DNA of 64,000 nt from an uncultured Bacteroidales bacterium (GTDB lineage: Bacteria; Bacteroidota; Bacteroidia; Bacteroidales; UBA932). Position 1 is the stretch's first letter, and the number at the start of each line of letters is the position of its first letter. The notes under the pieces were generated by a model that had not been told where the DNA came from, ran no database searches, and worked only from the letters and a program-made list of their open reading frames with translations. Of this stretch, positions 17,540 through 26,238 are shown one piece after another. Made by a program: the position numbers and the translations under genes. The stretch lies in NCBI GenBank assembly GCA_944322715.1, contig CALUPT010000004.1, forward strand, positions 62,001 to 126,000. The letters are read 5' to 3'.

Positions 17540-19456
17540 TTAAAGTTGTGTGCTTATCCCTCCTTTGATGTTTACACTGATATCTGTAAGCTGGATACCC
17601 TGCCGGCTGTTCAGGGCAACTCCGGCGAAATCGCTGTCGCAGCTTCCCTTGAGATTGAGCCTGAACCCATCCAGACGCTTGAGACTTTCAAGATCGGCAT
17701 TGATATGTATGACAGCGGGAGTCGCGGTGGCAGAGCCTGTATCTCCGCCTTTGACAGTCACTGGAGATGCTCCAGAAGCATCTGATAGAGAGACTTCAAC
17801 ACCAGAGTCAATCACGTTGCCATCCACATCGATAGGGGAGGCCGAGACTGCAAGCGTCAGTGGAATCTCATTGACAAATGTCATATAGACAGATGCTTCC
17901 GTAAGATGTATCTGCAGATTTCCGTCGGATGTTTCGCCCTGCTGTCCGTCACTGTCCTCATCTGAAGAGTTGAGGGTGTCGTTCAGCCCGGTGATATCGT
18001 ATGGATATTCGATGGAAAGATTCTCGCCGAAAGCAAGAGGGGCATCTATGCTGTAGTTGAAAGAGAATGAATACTGCGCATCAGGCTCGTCAGGAATGTC
18101 TACCTCGAGCATCTCCTGAAGCACCGCAACATTCACATCAGTCACCTCTATCCTGTCCGGCATTGTGGCGACAAGCTCCGCAAGGTCATCTTTAACAATG
18201 ATTACCGGATCGTTGGTGGCGGTGACTGCCCCCTGAGACACATCTTCCGCTCTCCTTACTATATATACCGGGGTGACACCCTTACGGATGACTATGGCAT
18301 CCCCGGAAGTCTGATCCGGACTGCCTATCTGCAGGGACTTGACAACATTGTCGCCTGAATATGATGTGATATCGGCAGAGAAAGTCACAGATACCGGGGA
18401 AGTATTGGTCACAAGCATCGAAATCACAGGGCTGTAGATGTCGATTGTGGTATTCTCTCCCGAAAGGAATTCCGGCATCTCGCCGAGCTCGACCGGTTCG
18501 ATTGTCCCGACCTCTATTTCAGGATTGAATTTCATCTGTACTGTCCTGACAGCTATATCGCTGACAGTCATATCTATGTCGATTGCAAGACTTTGAGGGA
18601 GATCGGATGTATATGTCCCGAATGTATTCGGAATCGCACTGATGGTCACATAGTCCATAACGATAGCATCCTCTATCTGTATCTTGTTTCCGACAAGTCC
18701 CTGGCCTTCAGGAATCTGGTTAAAGTCTACGGATATAATGGAAAGCACGATAGGTCTTGGCTCTTCCACTTTCAGATTGACATCCTGAATGAATTTCACG
18801 ACATGTCCATCTTCCACTGCATAGAAACCGTCTCCAGAAGCACCAGCAATTGTTATATAGTCAGGGAATTCGAGTGTAAATCCCTTGGCTATTGTTATTT
18901 CACCTCTGGTATCCTCATCGTTTCTCGAAAGTGTGAGCGATATCGCGAGCGAAGCCTGCAGATCAATCCTGCCGATTTCGGAGACATAATCAGGCACATC
19001 CTCTGAAATCAGTATTTCGGTTTCTCTGCTGCCATCTACTTTAAAATCATATCTCTCTGCAGTAATCGGAAACTGTCCGACCTGCTCTTTATTCGGAATA
19101 TCCATTGTCACCTTGAATCCGCCCGGATTGTCATCATTTCCGATCTGGATATCCGAGAATTCGATTGACGGTACATCTATGTTCTGCGTTATCTCGTCAC
19201 CGGACACAGACAGCAGATAATTTCCGTCAGCATCCTGTGTGATCACTGAATTTTCAGTGTCATCGAGCTTGAGGAAATCACCTATCAGAATCTTCTGGGT
19301 GCTGCCGACCGGAGCGCTGATGTCTCCGTTGACATCGATGGTCAAGTCGATGCCTTTGCTGAGATCGTACGCCTCATTTACGCACGAAACGCCTCCAATG
19401 ACCATCCCGGCCACAAGAGCCGGCATTGTCATCCTTGACAGTTTTTCAAGGTTCAT
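17540..19456 (-). CDS. large acidic lipoprotein, unknown function
   Basis: This 638-residue protein begins with a lipoprotein signal (MPALVAGMVIGGVSC, lipidated Cys about residue 25). The rest is rich in Asp, Val, Ile and Thr with repeated beta-sandwich-like segments, for example SPVISMLVTNTSPVSVTFSADI and near-repeats built around EVTDVNVAVLQEMLEVDIP. No catalytic motif was seen. It is the first gene of a pair with the DUF5723 protein, suggesting a surface-exposed complex. The family is seen in Bacteroidales but has no known role. Confidence 0.75.
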   Translation of the reverse strand: MNLEKLSRMTMPALVAGMVIGGVSCVNEAYDLSKGIDLTIDVNGDISAPVGSTQKILIGDFLKLDDTENSVITQDADGNYLLSVSGDEITQNIDVPSIEFSDIQIGNDDNPGGFKVTMDIPNKEQVGQFPITAERYDFKVDGSRETEILISEDVPDYVSEIGRIDLQASLAISLTLSRNDEDTRGEITIAKGFTLEFPDYITIAGASGDGFYAVEDGHVVKFIQDVNLKVEEPRPIVLSIISVDFNQIPEGQGLVGNKIQIEDAIVMDYVTISAIPNTFGTYTSDLPQSLAIDIDMTVSDIAVRTVQMKFNPEIEVGTIEPVELGEMPEFLSGENTTIDIYSPVISMLVTNTSPVSVTFSADITSYSGDNVVKSLQIGSPDQTSGDAIVIRKGVTPVYIVRRAEDVSQGAVTATNDPVIIVKDDLAELVATMPDRIEVTDVNVAVLQEMLEVDIPDEPDAQYSFSFNYSIDAPLAFGENLSIEYPYDITGLNDTLNSSDEDSDGQQGETSDGNLQIHLTEASVYMTFVNEIPLTLAVSASPIDVDGNVIDSGVEVSLSDASGASPVTVKGGDTGSATATPAVIHINADLESLKRLDGFRLNLKGSCDSDFAGVALNSRQGIQLTDISVNIKGGISTQL

Positions 19457-19489
19457 AATCCAATTATTTTGAGTTAATTAAAATCCCTG

Positions 19490-19497
19490 CAAATATA
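19490..19497 (-). promoter_or_regulatory. candidate -7 box for the lipoprotein/DUF5723 pair
   Basis: The minus strand reads TATATTTG, a perfect TAnnTTTG, 34 nt upstream of the ATG at 19456. A -33 element is not obvious. Confidence 0.5.
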
Positions 19498-19639
19498 GAC
19501 AAAAATTTCTTAATCCCATAACGGCCCGCGGCCTGCGCTCCAGGAATTTCACGAATTACAGACTTTCGTATTTTTGTCATACAATTTATATTATGTTAAG
19601 TAGCGCAAATCTGCATCTCTCCCGTTAAATAAATTTTAT

Positions 19640-19647
19640 TATCTTTG
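19640..19647 (+). promoter_or_regulatory. candidate -7 box before a small secreted protein
   Basis: TATCTTTG matches TAnnTTTG six bases before the GTG at 19653, which would imply an almost leaderless message. A second match, TATTTTTG, lies at 19569-19576. Confidence 0.35.
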
Positions 19648-19652
19648 CTGCC

Positions 19653-20069
19653 GTGAAATTCAGAATCTACATATTCGTCGCTATCCTCGCTGCAGGGCTT
19701 TCCTTTACTTTGGACCGCTTCCTGCAGACGGACACGGATGGAAAGGCCGCAGTTCCGACGCAGCATGCGGACACGCTCAAAGGCAACGGACAGACTTCGG
19801 ACAGGTATGTAGACTACAATTACGCATTCTGTGCCGGTTCTGGCACAAGCATAACCGCCCAGCGGACAAACGGCGGCAGCAGCATTCCGAGAAATCCGGG
19901 GACATGGAAAAGATGCCATGAATCCGACAGCCAGACAATCCTGCTGCATTCGGGAAAAGCATGCAGCGTATCGGCCGTCAACAGTTTCCTGTCGACGATA
20001 ATGCTGCACCCGTCCGGACTGATGTCCGACAGCCACAGGTTTATCCAGCTGTGCCGGCTGACAGTCTGA
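19653..20069 (+). CDS. small secreted or membrane-anchored hypothetical protein
   Basis: This 138-residue protein starts at GTG. It has a short hydrophobic N-terminal helix (FRIYIFVAILAAGLSFTLD), then a polar, low-complexity segment with several Cys and His residues. No family was recognised. The overlapping antisense frames look less plausible because they lack a consistent signal or domain. Support comes from the signal-like helix and the upstream -7 box, but it could be a decayed or non-coding stretch. Confidence 0.45.
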   Translation: MKFRIYIFVAILAAGLSFTLDRFLQTDTDGKAAVPTQHADTLKGNGQTSDRYVDYNYAFCAGSGTSITAQRTNGGSSIPRNPGTWKRCHESDSQTILLHSGKACSVSAVNSFLSTIMLHPSGLMSDSHRFIQLCRLTV

Positions 20070-20201
20070 TATGCACCCGGATGCATTTTCCAGCCTGCAT
20101 GTCCGCAGGATGGACTTTCGGGACCGGAAGGCACAAGGTCTCCCCTGCCCTGTGTGGCTATTATAACGTAATTATCAGACTGACAATAATTTAATACTAT
20201 C

Positions 20202-20648
20202 ATGAAAAAGGAATTCACGCGCGTTCGCAGCGCACTCGACTGGACAATATCACTGATACTTCTGATTGCAGGTTGCGTGACGGTAGCAATACCTACGCCT
20301 GCATCGGTAAACATAGCGGCTATCTTCGTAATCTTCGCCGGAATACTGCTGATCGTGGTTCTCAGATCCGCATGGAAAGACAAGGAAACGGGAGAGAAAT
20401 TCCACAAGAAGGAATTCTACTTTCCGCAGAGCTGCCGCGACAGGATCATAAAGGCCGTGTCGGATGATATCGGGAGCATCGACATGCAGGAGGAAGACAA
20501 AGGGAACGGACTGAGGCTCGACCTTTTCTACAACAGGCACACCGGAAAAGCATACCTCCAGGTTTTCGAATACATTCCATACAGGTATGAACCCGCTACG
20601 GAATTTTTCGAGCAGCCTGTCTCCAAGATAGGTAAACTTCTGAAATAA
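20202..20648 (+). CDS. small two-helix membrane protein, unknown function
   Basis: This 148-residue protein has two adjacent transmembrane helices (ALDWTISLILLIAGCVTVAI and NIAAIFVIFAGILLIVVL), separated by PTPASV. A cytoplasmic domain follows, ending near EFFEQPVSKIGKLLK, with the segment KAYLQVFEYIPYRYEPATEF typical of a compact alpha/beta domain. No named family was recognised. It is followed by a strong hairpin and stands alone between a small hypothetical gene and the convergent malic enzyme gene. Confidence 0.7.
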   Translation: MKKEFTRVRSALDWTISLILLIAGCVTVAIPTPASVNIAAIFVIFAGILLIVVLRSAWKDKETGEKFHKKEFYFPQSCRDRIIKAVSDDIGSIDMQEEDKGNGLRLDLFYNRHTGKAYLQVFEYIPYRYEPATEFFEQPVSKIGKLLK

Positions 20649-20670
20649 AGGATATTGCATTATAAAGTAA

Positions 20671-20714
20671 GGCCGGCTCAAAAGGTACTGGAAATTTTAC
20701 CCTTTGAACCGGCC
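20671..20714. terminator. strong bidirectional hairpin terminator
   Basis: GGCCGGCTCAAAAGG pairs with CCTTTGAACCGGCC around an A/T-rich loop, giving a stem of about 15 bp with G-U pairs. It is followed by TCTCGTTTTCTCC. It separates the plus-strand gene ending at 20648 from the minus-strand malic enzyme gene ending at 20761. Confidence 0.72.
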
Positions 20715-20760
20715 TCTCGTTTTCTCCGGCCTGCGGCGTCTGCCGCAAGCATACGCTCCG

Positions 20761-22032
20761 CTATTCTTTCGGCAGCCTTTTCAGATATTCCTTATATGCA
20801 TCCCAGTCCGTCACAGGCCTGCGGGCGACACCTGAATCCATGGCTGCCTTGGCCACGGCTATGGAGACAGTCTCCAACAGGCGGGCATCCAAAGCCTTGG
20901 GGATAATGTAGTCCGGTCCGAAGGACAGGCTTTCCACATTATACGCATTCAACACATCTTCCGGCACAGGGGACTTGGCAAGCCCGGCTATGGCATATAC
21001 TGCAGCCAGCTTCATCTCTTCGCTGATCTTTCTCGCCCTTGTATCGAGTGCCCCCCTGAAAATGTACGGGAAACCGATCACATTGTTGACCTGATTAGGA
21101 TAGTCGCTCCGGCCTGTAGACATGAGTGCATCCGGGCGGGCTTCAAGCGCATCTTCATAGCTGATTTCAGGATAAGGGTTGGCAAGTGCCATAATTACAG
21201 GCTTGTCTGCCATCGTCTTGACCATCTCCTTGCTCAACACATCCGCCTTGGAGAAGCCGGCGAACACATCGGCATCACGTATGGCCTCCTCCAAAGTATG
21301 CAGATCCCTTGATGTGGCGAATTTCCTTTTATACTGGTTCAGGTCTGTCCTGTCCTCCCTGACAACGCCTTTGCTGTCGCACATTACAATATTCTCCGGC
21401 TTCACCCCTACCTTGATATACAGGTCTGTACACGCAATGGCAGCAGCACCTGCACCGTTTACAACCATCTTCACATCTTCCGCCTTCTTGCCGGCCAGTT
21501 CAAGGGAATTTACCAGGGCAGCGGCAGTTATTATCGCCGTACAGTGCTGGTCATCATGCATTACAGGAATATCCAGCTCCTCAATCAGCCTTTTTTCTAT
21601 GTCAAAACACTGGGGAGCCTTTATATCCTCGAGATTGATGCCCCCGAAAGTAGGGGCAAGACTCTTCACAGTCTGGATAAATATCTCAGGATCAGAGGCA
21701 TCCAGCTCTATGTCGAATGCATTCACCCCTCCCAGGATCTTGAACAGCAATGCCTTGCCTTCCATCACAGGCTTTGCTGCATAAGGGCCGATGTTACCGA
21801 GTCCCAGGACAGCCGTTCCGTTGGAAATCACTGCAATAAGATTGCCCCTGTTCGTATAGTCGTAGGACTTCTCCCTGTCATCTGCGATGGCCTCCGCCGG
21901 AGCCGCCACACCGGGAGTGTATGCCATTGCCAGGTCATGCTGGGTGGCAGTCGGCTTTACTGGACTGATGCCGGTCTTGCCGGCCGGAAAGCTTCTGTGG
22001 TACTCCAGAGCTTCTTGATCTGATTTTTTCAT
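20761..22032 (-). CDS. NAD(P)-dependent malic enzyme, single-domain form
   Basis: This 423-residue enzyme decarboxylates malate to pyruvate. It shows the malic N-terminal domain (AMAYTPGVAAPAEAI, NGTAVLGLGNIGPYAAKPVMEGK, IELDASDPEIF), the metal-binding DDQHCTAIITAAAL segment, and the Rossmann domain with VVNGAGAAAIACTDLY. Many Bacteroidetes and proteobacterial MaeB enzymes carry a C-terminal phosphotransacetylase-like domain and reach about 760 residues; this one stops after the malic domain, as in shorter NAD-type enzymes. Cofactor preference is not certain. A minus-strand TAAATTTG lies at 22097-22104. Confidence 0.93.
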   Translation of the reverse strand: MKKSDQEALEYHRSFPAGKTGISPVKPTATQHDLAMAYTPGVAAPAEAIADDREKSYDYTNRGNLIAVISNGTAVLGLGNIGPYAAKPVMEGKALLFKILGGVNAFDIELDASDPEIFIQTVKSLAPTFGGINLEDIKAPQCFDIEKRLIEELDIPVMHDDQHCTAIITAAALVNSLELAGKKAEDVKMVVNGAGAAAIACTDLYIKVGVKPENIVMCDSKGVVREDRTDLNQYKRKFATSRDLHTLEEAIRDADVFAGFSKADVLSKEMVKTMADKPVIMALANPYPEISYEDALEARPDALMSTGRSDYPNQVNNVIGFPYIFRGALDTRARKISEEMKLAAVYAIAGLAKSPVPEDVLNAYNVESLSFGPDYIIPKALDARLLETVSIAVAKAAMDSGVARRPVTDWDAYKEYLKRLPKE

Positions 22033-22096
22033 AATTATCCTTTCTAACTACTAACTTCTGTGACTGCATCCCCCTGTCCGGAAGACGCGAATTATG

Positions 22097-22104
22097 CAAA
22101 TTTA
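22097..22104 (-). promoter_or_regulatory. candidate -7 box for malic enzyme
   Basis: The minus strand reads TAAATTTG, 65 nt upstream of the ATG at 22032. The divergent rlmD box begins only 15 nt away. Confidence 0.42.
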
Positions 22105-22118
22105 CGAAATTTTTTGCG

Positions 22119-22126
22119 TATGTTTG
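22119..22126 (+). promoter_or_regulatory. candidate -7 box for rlmD
   Basis: TATGTTTG matches TAnnTTTG about 40 nt upstream of the ATG at 22166. Confidence 0.42.
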
Positions 22127-22165
22127 CAGCCTGTTTGAGAAAAAATTCTACAAAAACCGGCCTTT

Positions 22166-23578
22166 ATGTCAAGAAAACATCAGGAAACGATACTCGAGAA
22201 TGTGGTTGTTGAATCCGTAGCTGCGGAGGGGAAAGCCCTTGCCCATATAGATGGGGCAGTACTCTTTCTGCAATTCGCTGTGCCCGGGGACATCGTTGAT
22301 GTCAAGGTGACGAAAAAGCGCAAGAACTATATGGAAGGGTATATCCTGCGGATTGTCAAACCTTCGGAATACCGTCTGGAACCTTTCTGCAGACATTTCG
22401 GCGTATGCGGAGGCTGCAAATGGCAACCGCTTCCATACAGGATGCAACTTGAGGCCAAGCAGCAGCAGGTATATGACCAGCTTGTGAGGATAGGCCATCT
22501 CGAAGTGCCGGAGGTCTCCCCTATCATCCCTTCCGAAAAGACGGAACACTACCGCAACAAGCTGGAATTCACATTTTCGGAAAGGCGCTGGATAGAGACC
22601 TGGGAAAACCCGGATGAAATCGCTCCCGAAGACAGGGTCGGACTCGGGTTCCATGTCGGACGTTTCTTCGACAAGGTGCTGGACATAAAGCATTGCTATC
22701 TGCAGAAAGAGCCATCTGACAGCATCAGGCTGTTCATAAGGCGCTATGCCGTATCTCACGGCCTCTCTTTCTTCAACATCAGGGAACACCGGGGGCTTCT
22801 GAGGAATATGATAATCCGGACGACCGAAGCAGGAGCCACGATGCTGATAATGTGTTTCTACTATGATGATCCCGAGGCGAGAAAAGGTCTGCTCGATGCT
22901 GTGGCGGAAGCCTTTCCGCAGATAACATCCATCTATTATGTGATAAACGGCAAGGCGAATGACTCGATTGCCGACAGGGAATGCATATTATATAAAGGAG
23001 AGGAAACAATCTGCGAGGAAATGGAGGGGCTGAAGTTCCGGATAGGGCCTAAATCCTTCTACCAGACAAACACTCTCCAGGCATACAGGCTCTACAGCGT
23101 GGTCAGGGATTTTGCCTGTCTGCAGGGGAACGAAACCGTATATGACCTTTACACCGGTACGGGAACCATAGCCCAGTTCGTCTCAGGCAGGGCAAGGAAG
23201 GTGATAGGCATAGAGTATGTGCCCGAGGCAATCGAGGATGCAAAGGCGAACGCCAAGGCAAACGGCATCGCCAACTGCGAATTTTTCGCGGGCGACATGA
23301 AAGATGTCCTGAATGCGGACTTCATCGCGCAGCACGGACATCCTGATGTGGTGATACTCGATCCTCCGCGTGCCGGAATCCATCCCGATGTGGCTGAAGT
23401 AATACTTGAGGCTGCACCAGACAGAATCGTATATGTCAGCTGCAATCCTGCATCACAGGCCAGGGACCTTGCCCTCCTGGGCGAGAAATACAGGATAACC
23501 GCCGTCCAGCCTGTGGACATGTTCCCGCACACGCATCACGTCGAAAACGTGGCTGCCCTTGTCAGAAAGGGAATATGA
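22166..23578 (+). CDS. rlmD: 23S rRNA uracil-C5 methyltransferase, RlmD/RumA type
   Basis: This 470-residue enzyme starts with a TRAM RNA-binding domain (VVESVAAEGKALAHIDGAVLF). Next are the Fe-S cysteines in FCRHFGVCGGCKWQ, and then a class I SAM domain with DLYTGTGTIAQF. The catalytic loop is DPPRAGIHPD and the nucleophilic Cys lies in VYVSCNPASQARDL. It should methylate a conserved uridine (1939 type) of 23S rRNA; Bacteroidetes versions may act on related tRNA or rRNA sites. Its last 17 bases overlap the 3' end of the convergent permease gene. Confidence 0.92.
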   Translation: MSRKHQETILENVVVESVAAEGKALAHIDGAVLFLQFAVPGDIVDVKVTKKRKNYMEGYILRIVKPSEYRLEPFCRHFGVCGGCKWQPLPYRMQLEAKQQQVYDQLVRIGHLEVPEVSPIIPSEKTEHYRNKLEFTFSERRWIETWENPDEIAPEDRVGLGFHVGRFFDKVLDIKHCYLQKEPSDSIRLFIRRYAVSHGLSFFNIREHRGLLRNMIIRTTEAGATMLIMCFYYDDPEARKGLLDAVAEAFPQITSIYYVINGKANDSIADRECILYKGEETICEEMEGLKFRIGPKSFYQTNTLQAYRLYSVVRDFACLQGNETVYDLYTGTGTIAQFVSGRARKVIGIEYVPEAIEDAKANAKANGIANCEFFAGDMKDVLNADFIAQHGHPDVVILDPPRAGIHPDVAEVILEAAPDRIVYVSCNPASQARDLALLGEKYRITAVQPVDMFPHTHHVENVAALVRKGI

Positions 23579-25409
23579 GAGGAAGGACAAAGACCATTAC
23601 CGCCCCCATGATGAGCTGCAGCGGAAGGCCGACCTTGACATAGTCTCCGAACCTGTATTCTCCCGCGCTCATTACCAGGGCATTCGGCGGAGTAGAGAAC
23701 GGAGAGGCGAAACACATGCTTGCGGATACGGCCACTGCAAACAGGAACGGATAAGGACTCACGCCCATATTTACTGCAGCGCTCATCGCTATTGGAGTGA
23801 ACAGCACTGCCGTAGCCGTATTGCTCAGGAACATTGTCACGAGGGATGTGGCAAAATAGATGATGGCAAGCAGGCCTCTCGGACCGACATCCCCGAATCC
23901 ATTGAGCAGAAAACCAGATATTTCCGCCGTTATGCCCGTCTTCTCGAAGGCGACTGACATCGGGATCATGGATGCGATCAGCACCACGCTGCTCCAGTTG
24001 ATGCTCGAATAGGCCTCCTCCATATTGCGCAGGCAGCCGGTAATGACCATAAGTACGGCAGCCACGAGTACGGCAGCCACGGAAGGTATGATCTCCAGCA
24101 CCATTACCGTCACCATTGCCAGCATTATGCAGGCGGCAAGAGGCGCCTTGCTGTCCAAAGTGACCTTCGCCAGCCTTTTGCCGGGCTGGCCCACGAGCAC
24201 GAAGTCATCCGTGAAATCCTCCAGAGAGGTGATGTTCTTCCATGTACCCTGTATGAGCAGGGCATCTCCCGAGTGGAGCTTTATATCCTTGATGTCATCG
24301 TCTATGTTGTACTCCCCGGACCTCTTGATGCCAAGCACATTCACCCCGTAATGCTCCCTGAAACTGCTGTCCGCTATGGTATGGTTTATCAGATGCGACC
24401 CCGGGATGATATAAAGTTCTGCATAGCCTGTTTCGGCGGTATTCGCCTCCGCCCTGAAATCGAGCCTGTCGAACCCGAGGGCCTTCTCGCTGACGAATCT
24501 TTCAGCATTTTCCTTCTTCCCGTACATGATGAGGATATCCCCTGCCCTTACTACGCTGCCCGGACCGGCCACTTCCTCGGTGCTTGTCCTGCTGAACCTC
24601 CTTTGCGGCGCGTGTATTATACGTCCCACGCTCAGATCGTATTCCGACCCTATCCTGAGCTGATGCAGGGTCTGTCCGACGAGCGATGAACCTTCGGGAA
24701 CCAGCACTTTGAAACTCTGGTGGGCCAGATTGTATTCCTCCACGACCTCTGCTGCCGACTTGCTTTTCCTTTTGCCTTTCCCGGCAGCAGGATCTTCCTT
24801 GCGGACAAGCAGACGGCTCAGGAAAAACAGGACCGCGATGCCGACCGCTACGGCTACCGCACCTACGGGAGCGAACGAGAAGAATCCCAAGGGTTCGAGA
24901 CCTTCTGCCACCACCGCATCCTGGATGACAAGGTTCGGCGGGGTGCTGATCAGGGTGAAAAGCCCCATGCTGCTCGCAAACGCCATCGGCATCAGGTATC
25001 TTCTCGCGCTGATTCCCGAAGCGGATGCCATGCTCATGACAATCGGCATCATTACGGCCACCGTTCCGGTGTTGCTGACAAACCCGCCTATGGCCGAGGT
25101 GACGAGCATTACGAGAATGAAAAGCACGTTTTCGTTGCTGCCGCCGACCTTCATTATCCTGCCGCTGATCATCTTTGCGAGTCCTGTCCTGAAAATCCCC
25201 GCCCCCACGACAAAAAGCCCTACCATCATAATGACGACAGAACTCGAGAATCCGGAAAGCGCCTCTTCCGGAGTCAGCACTCCGGTGAGCAGAAGCGCCA
25301 GCAGAGAGCCGAGCGCCACGACATCGGAACGTATCTTGCCGCTTACGAACAATATACAGGAAAGGGCAAGCACAATGAGAGTAATCGCAGATGGAGACAT
25401 TATTGACAT
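23562..25409 (-). CDS. SLC13/DASS-type permease with two TrkA_C domains
   Basis: This 615-residue transporter has about ten to twelve membrane helices split into two bundles. Conserved loops include SNTGTVAVMMPIV and ISTPPNLVIQDAV in the first half and LSNTATAVLFTPIAM and SPFSTPPNALVMSAG in the second. Two cytoplasmic TrkA_C (RCK_C) domains lie between them (about 235-315 and 330-400). The family moves dicarboxylates, sulfate or related anions with Na+; some eukaryotic relatives with TrkA_C domains carry sulfate. The substrate here is unproven, but the shared divergent promoter with an Hdr-like/cysteate-synthase operon makes a sulfur oxyanion attractive. Its stop overlaps rlmD. Confidence 0.88.
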   Translation of the reverse strand: MSIMSPSAITLIVLALSCILFVSGKIRSDVVALGSLLALLLTGVLTPEEALSGFSSSVVIMMVGLFVVGAGIFRTGLAKMISGRIMKVGGSNENVLFILVMLVTSAIGGFVSNTGTVAVMMPIVMSMASASGISARRYLMPMAFASSMGLFTLISTPPNLVIQDAVVAEGLEPLGFFSFAPVGAVAVAVGIAVLFFLSRLLVRKEDPAAGKGKRKSKSAAEVVEEYNLAHQSFKVLVPEGSSLVGQTLHQLRIGSEYDLSVGRIIHAPQRRFSRTSTEEVAGPGSVVRAGDILIMYGKKENAERFVSEKALGFDRLDFRAEANTAETGYAELYIIPGSHLINHTIADSSFREHYGVNVLGIKRSGEYNIDDDIKDIKLHSGDALLIQGTWKNITSLEDFTDDFVLVGQPGKRLAKVTLDSKAPLAACIMLAMVTVMVLEIIPSVAAVLVAAVLMVITGCLRNMEEAYSSINWSSVVLIASMIPMSVAFEKTGITAEISGFLLNGFGDVGPRGLLAIIYFATSLVTMFLSNTATAVLFTPIAMSAAVNMGVSPYPFLFAVAVSASMCFASPFSTPPNALVMSAGEYRFGDYVKVGLPLQLIMGAVMVFVLPLIFPF

Positions 25410-25421
25410 CAGACCATGTTT

Positions 25422-25454
25422 TTTGCAAAATTAACATTATATTTTATAACTTTG
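25422..25454 (+). promoter_or_regulatory. strong promoter of the Hdr-like operon
   Basis: TTTG at 25422-25425, a 21-nt spacer and TAACTTTG at 25447-25454 fit the Bacteroidetes consensus fully. The start codon follows at 25474. It interleaves with the opposite promoter at 25426-25458. Confidence 0.78.
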
Positions 25455-25458
25455 CAAA
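25426..25458 (-). promoter_or_regulatory. promoter of the SLC13 permease, interleaved with the Hdr promoter
   Basis: On the minus strand TTTG (25455-25458), a 21-nt spacer and TAATTTTG (25426-25433) fit the same consensus. Palindromes TTTGCAAA at 25422-25429 and 25451-25458 each supply elements to both directions. Confidence 0.72.
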
Positions 25459-25473
25459 GATTTGACTGTATGT

Positions 25474-26181
25474 ATGGGGAAACTTTTTGACGAACTCAGC
25501 AAGGATTACAGGGTCAGGGAAGGGCTCAAGACCTGCATAAACTGCGGCACCTGCACGGCTATCTGTCCGGCTGCGGAATTCTACAGGTATGACCCGCGCA
25601 AGATTGTCGACACAGTCCAGAGCAAGGATGAGGAAGAGATAGAGAAACTCCTGAAAAGCGACACTATATGGTATTGCGGGGAATGCATGTCCTGCGTGAC
25701 GAGATGCCCGCGCAAGAACGGACCCGGACTGGTGATCATGGCACTGAGGAACCTGTCGGCCAGACTCGGGTATTTCGTCTATTCCGAAAAGGGCCGCCAG
25801 CTCTATCCCCTGACGAAAATCCTCACAGGCAACATACTGAATTACGGATACTGCGTCTACCCTGAGACATTCAAGTGGGAAGACCACGTGGAATCAGGCC
25901 CTGTATGGAAATGGCACACGCAGCATCTGAAGGACAATTTCGACAGGCTCGGGGCCAATTATCAGGGCGATGGACCCGGCGTGCTCAGGAAGATTCCGCA
26001 GGAATCCCTCGACGAACTGAAAAGCATCTTCGATGTGACAGGGGCGACAGAGAGGATAGAGACGGTCAACAGATGTTCCGAAGAAGTCGCAAAAAGGATG
26101 GGACTCACGATGGAGGAATATTTCCGCAAGACATTCGAAGAGGCTTCCCCGGGTCATCTCAACTCCGAAACGGAAGAATGA
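25474..26181 (+). CDS. HdrC-like 4Fe-4S dicluster subunit
   Basis: This 235-residue protein carries two ferredoxin-type motifs, CINCGTCTAICP near residue 23 and CGECMSCVTRCP near residue 68. A helical C-terminal half follows. It resembles HdrC/QmoC-type soluble electron carriers that link HdrA to HdrB. The ATG at 25474 was chosen over a TTG at 25462 because it sits at the usual distance from the -7 box. It opens an operon whose next gene, the HdrB-like subunit, follows after 57 bases. Confidence 0.86.
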   Translation: MGKLFDELSKDYRVREGLKTCINCGTCTAICPAAEFYRYDPRKIVDTVQSKDEEEIEKLLKSDTIWYCGECMSCVTRCPRKNGPGLVIMALRNLSARLGYFVYSEKGRQLYPLTKILTGNILNYGYCVYPETFKWEDHVESGPVWKWHTQHLKDNFDRLGANYQGDGPGVLRKIPQESLDELKSIFDVTGATERIETVNRCSEEVAKRMGLTMEEYFRKTFEEASPGHLNSETEE

Positions 26182-26238
26182 TCCTGCCGGAATCCGGGAC
26201 ACCGGCCGGAAATCACATTTGACAGCACAATCGAACTT

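Noticed and set aside
19596-20036. Minus-strand frame of 146 codons opposite the small secreted protein
   Set aside because: The plus-strand frame has a signal-like helix and an upstream -7 box; the minus frame has neither.
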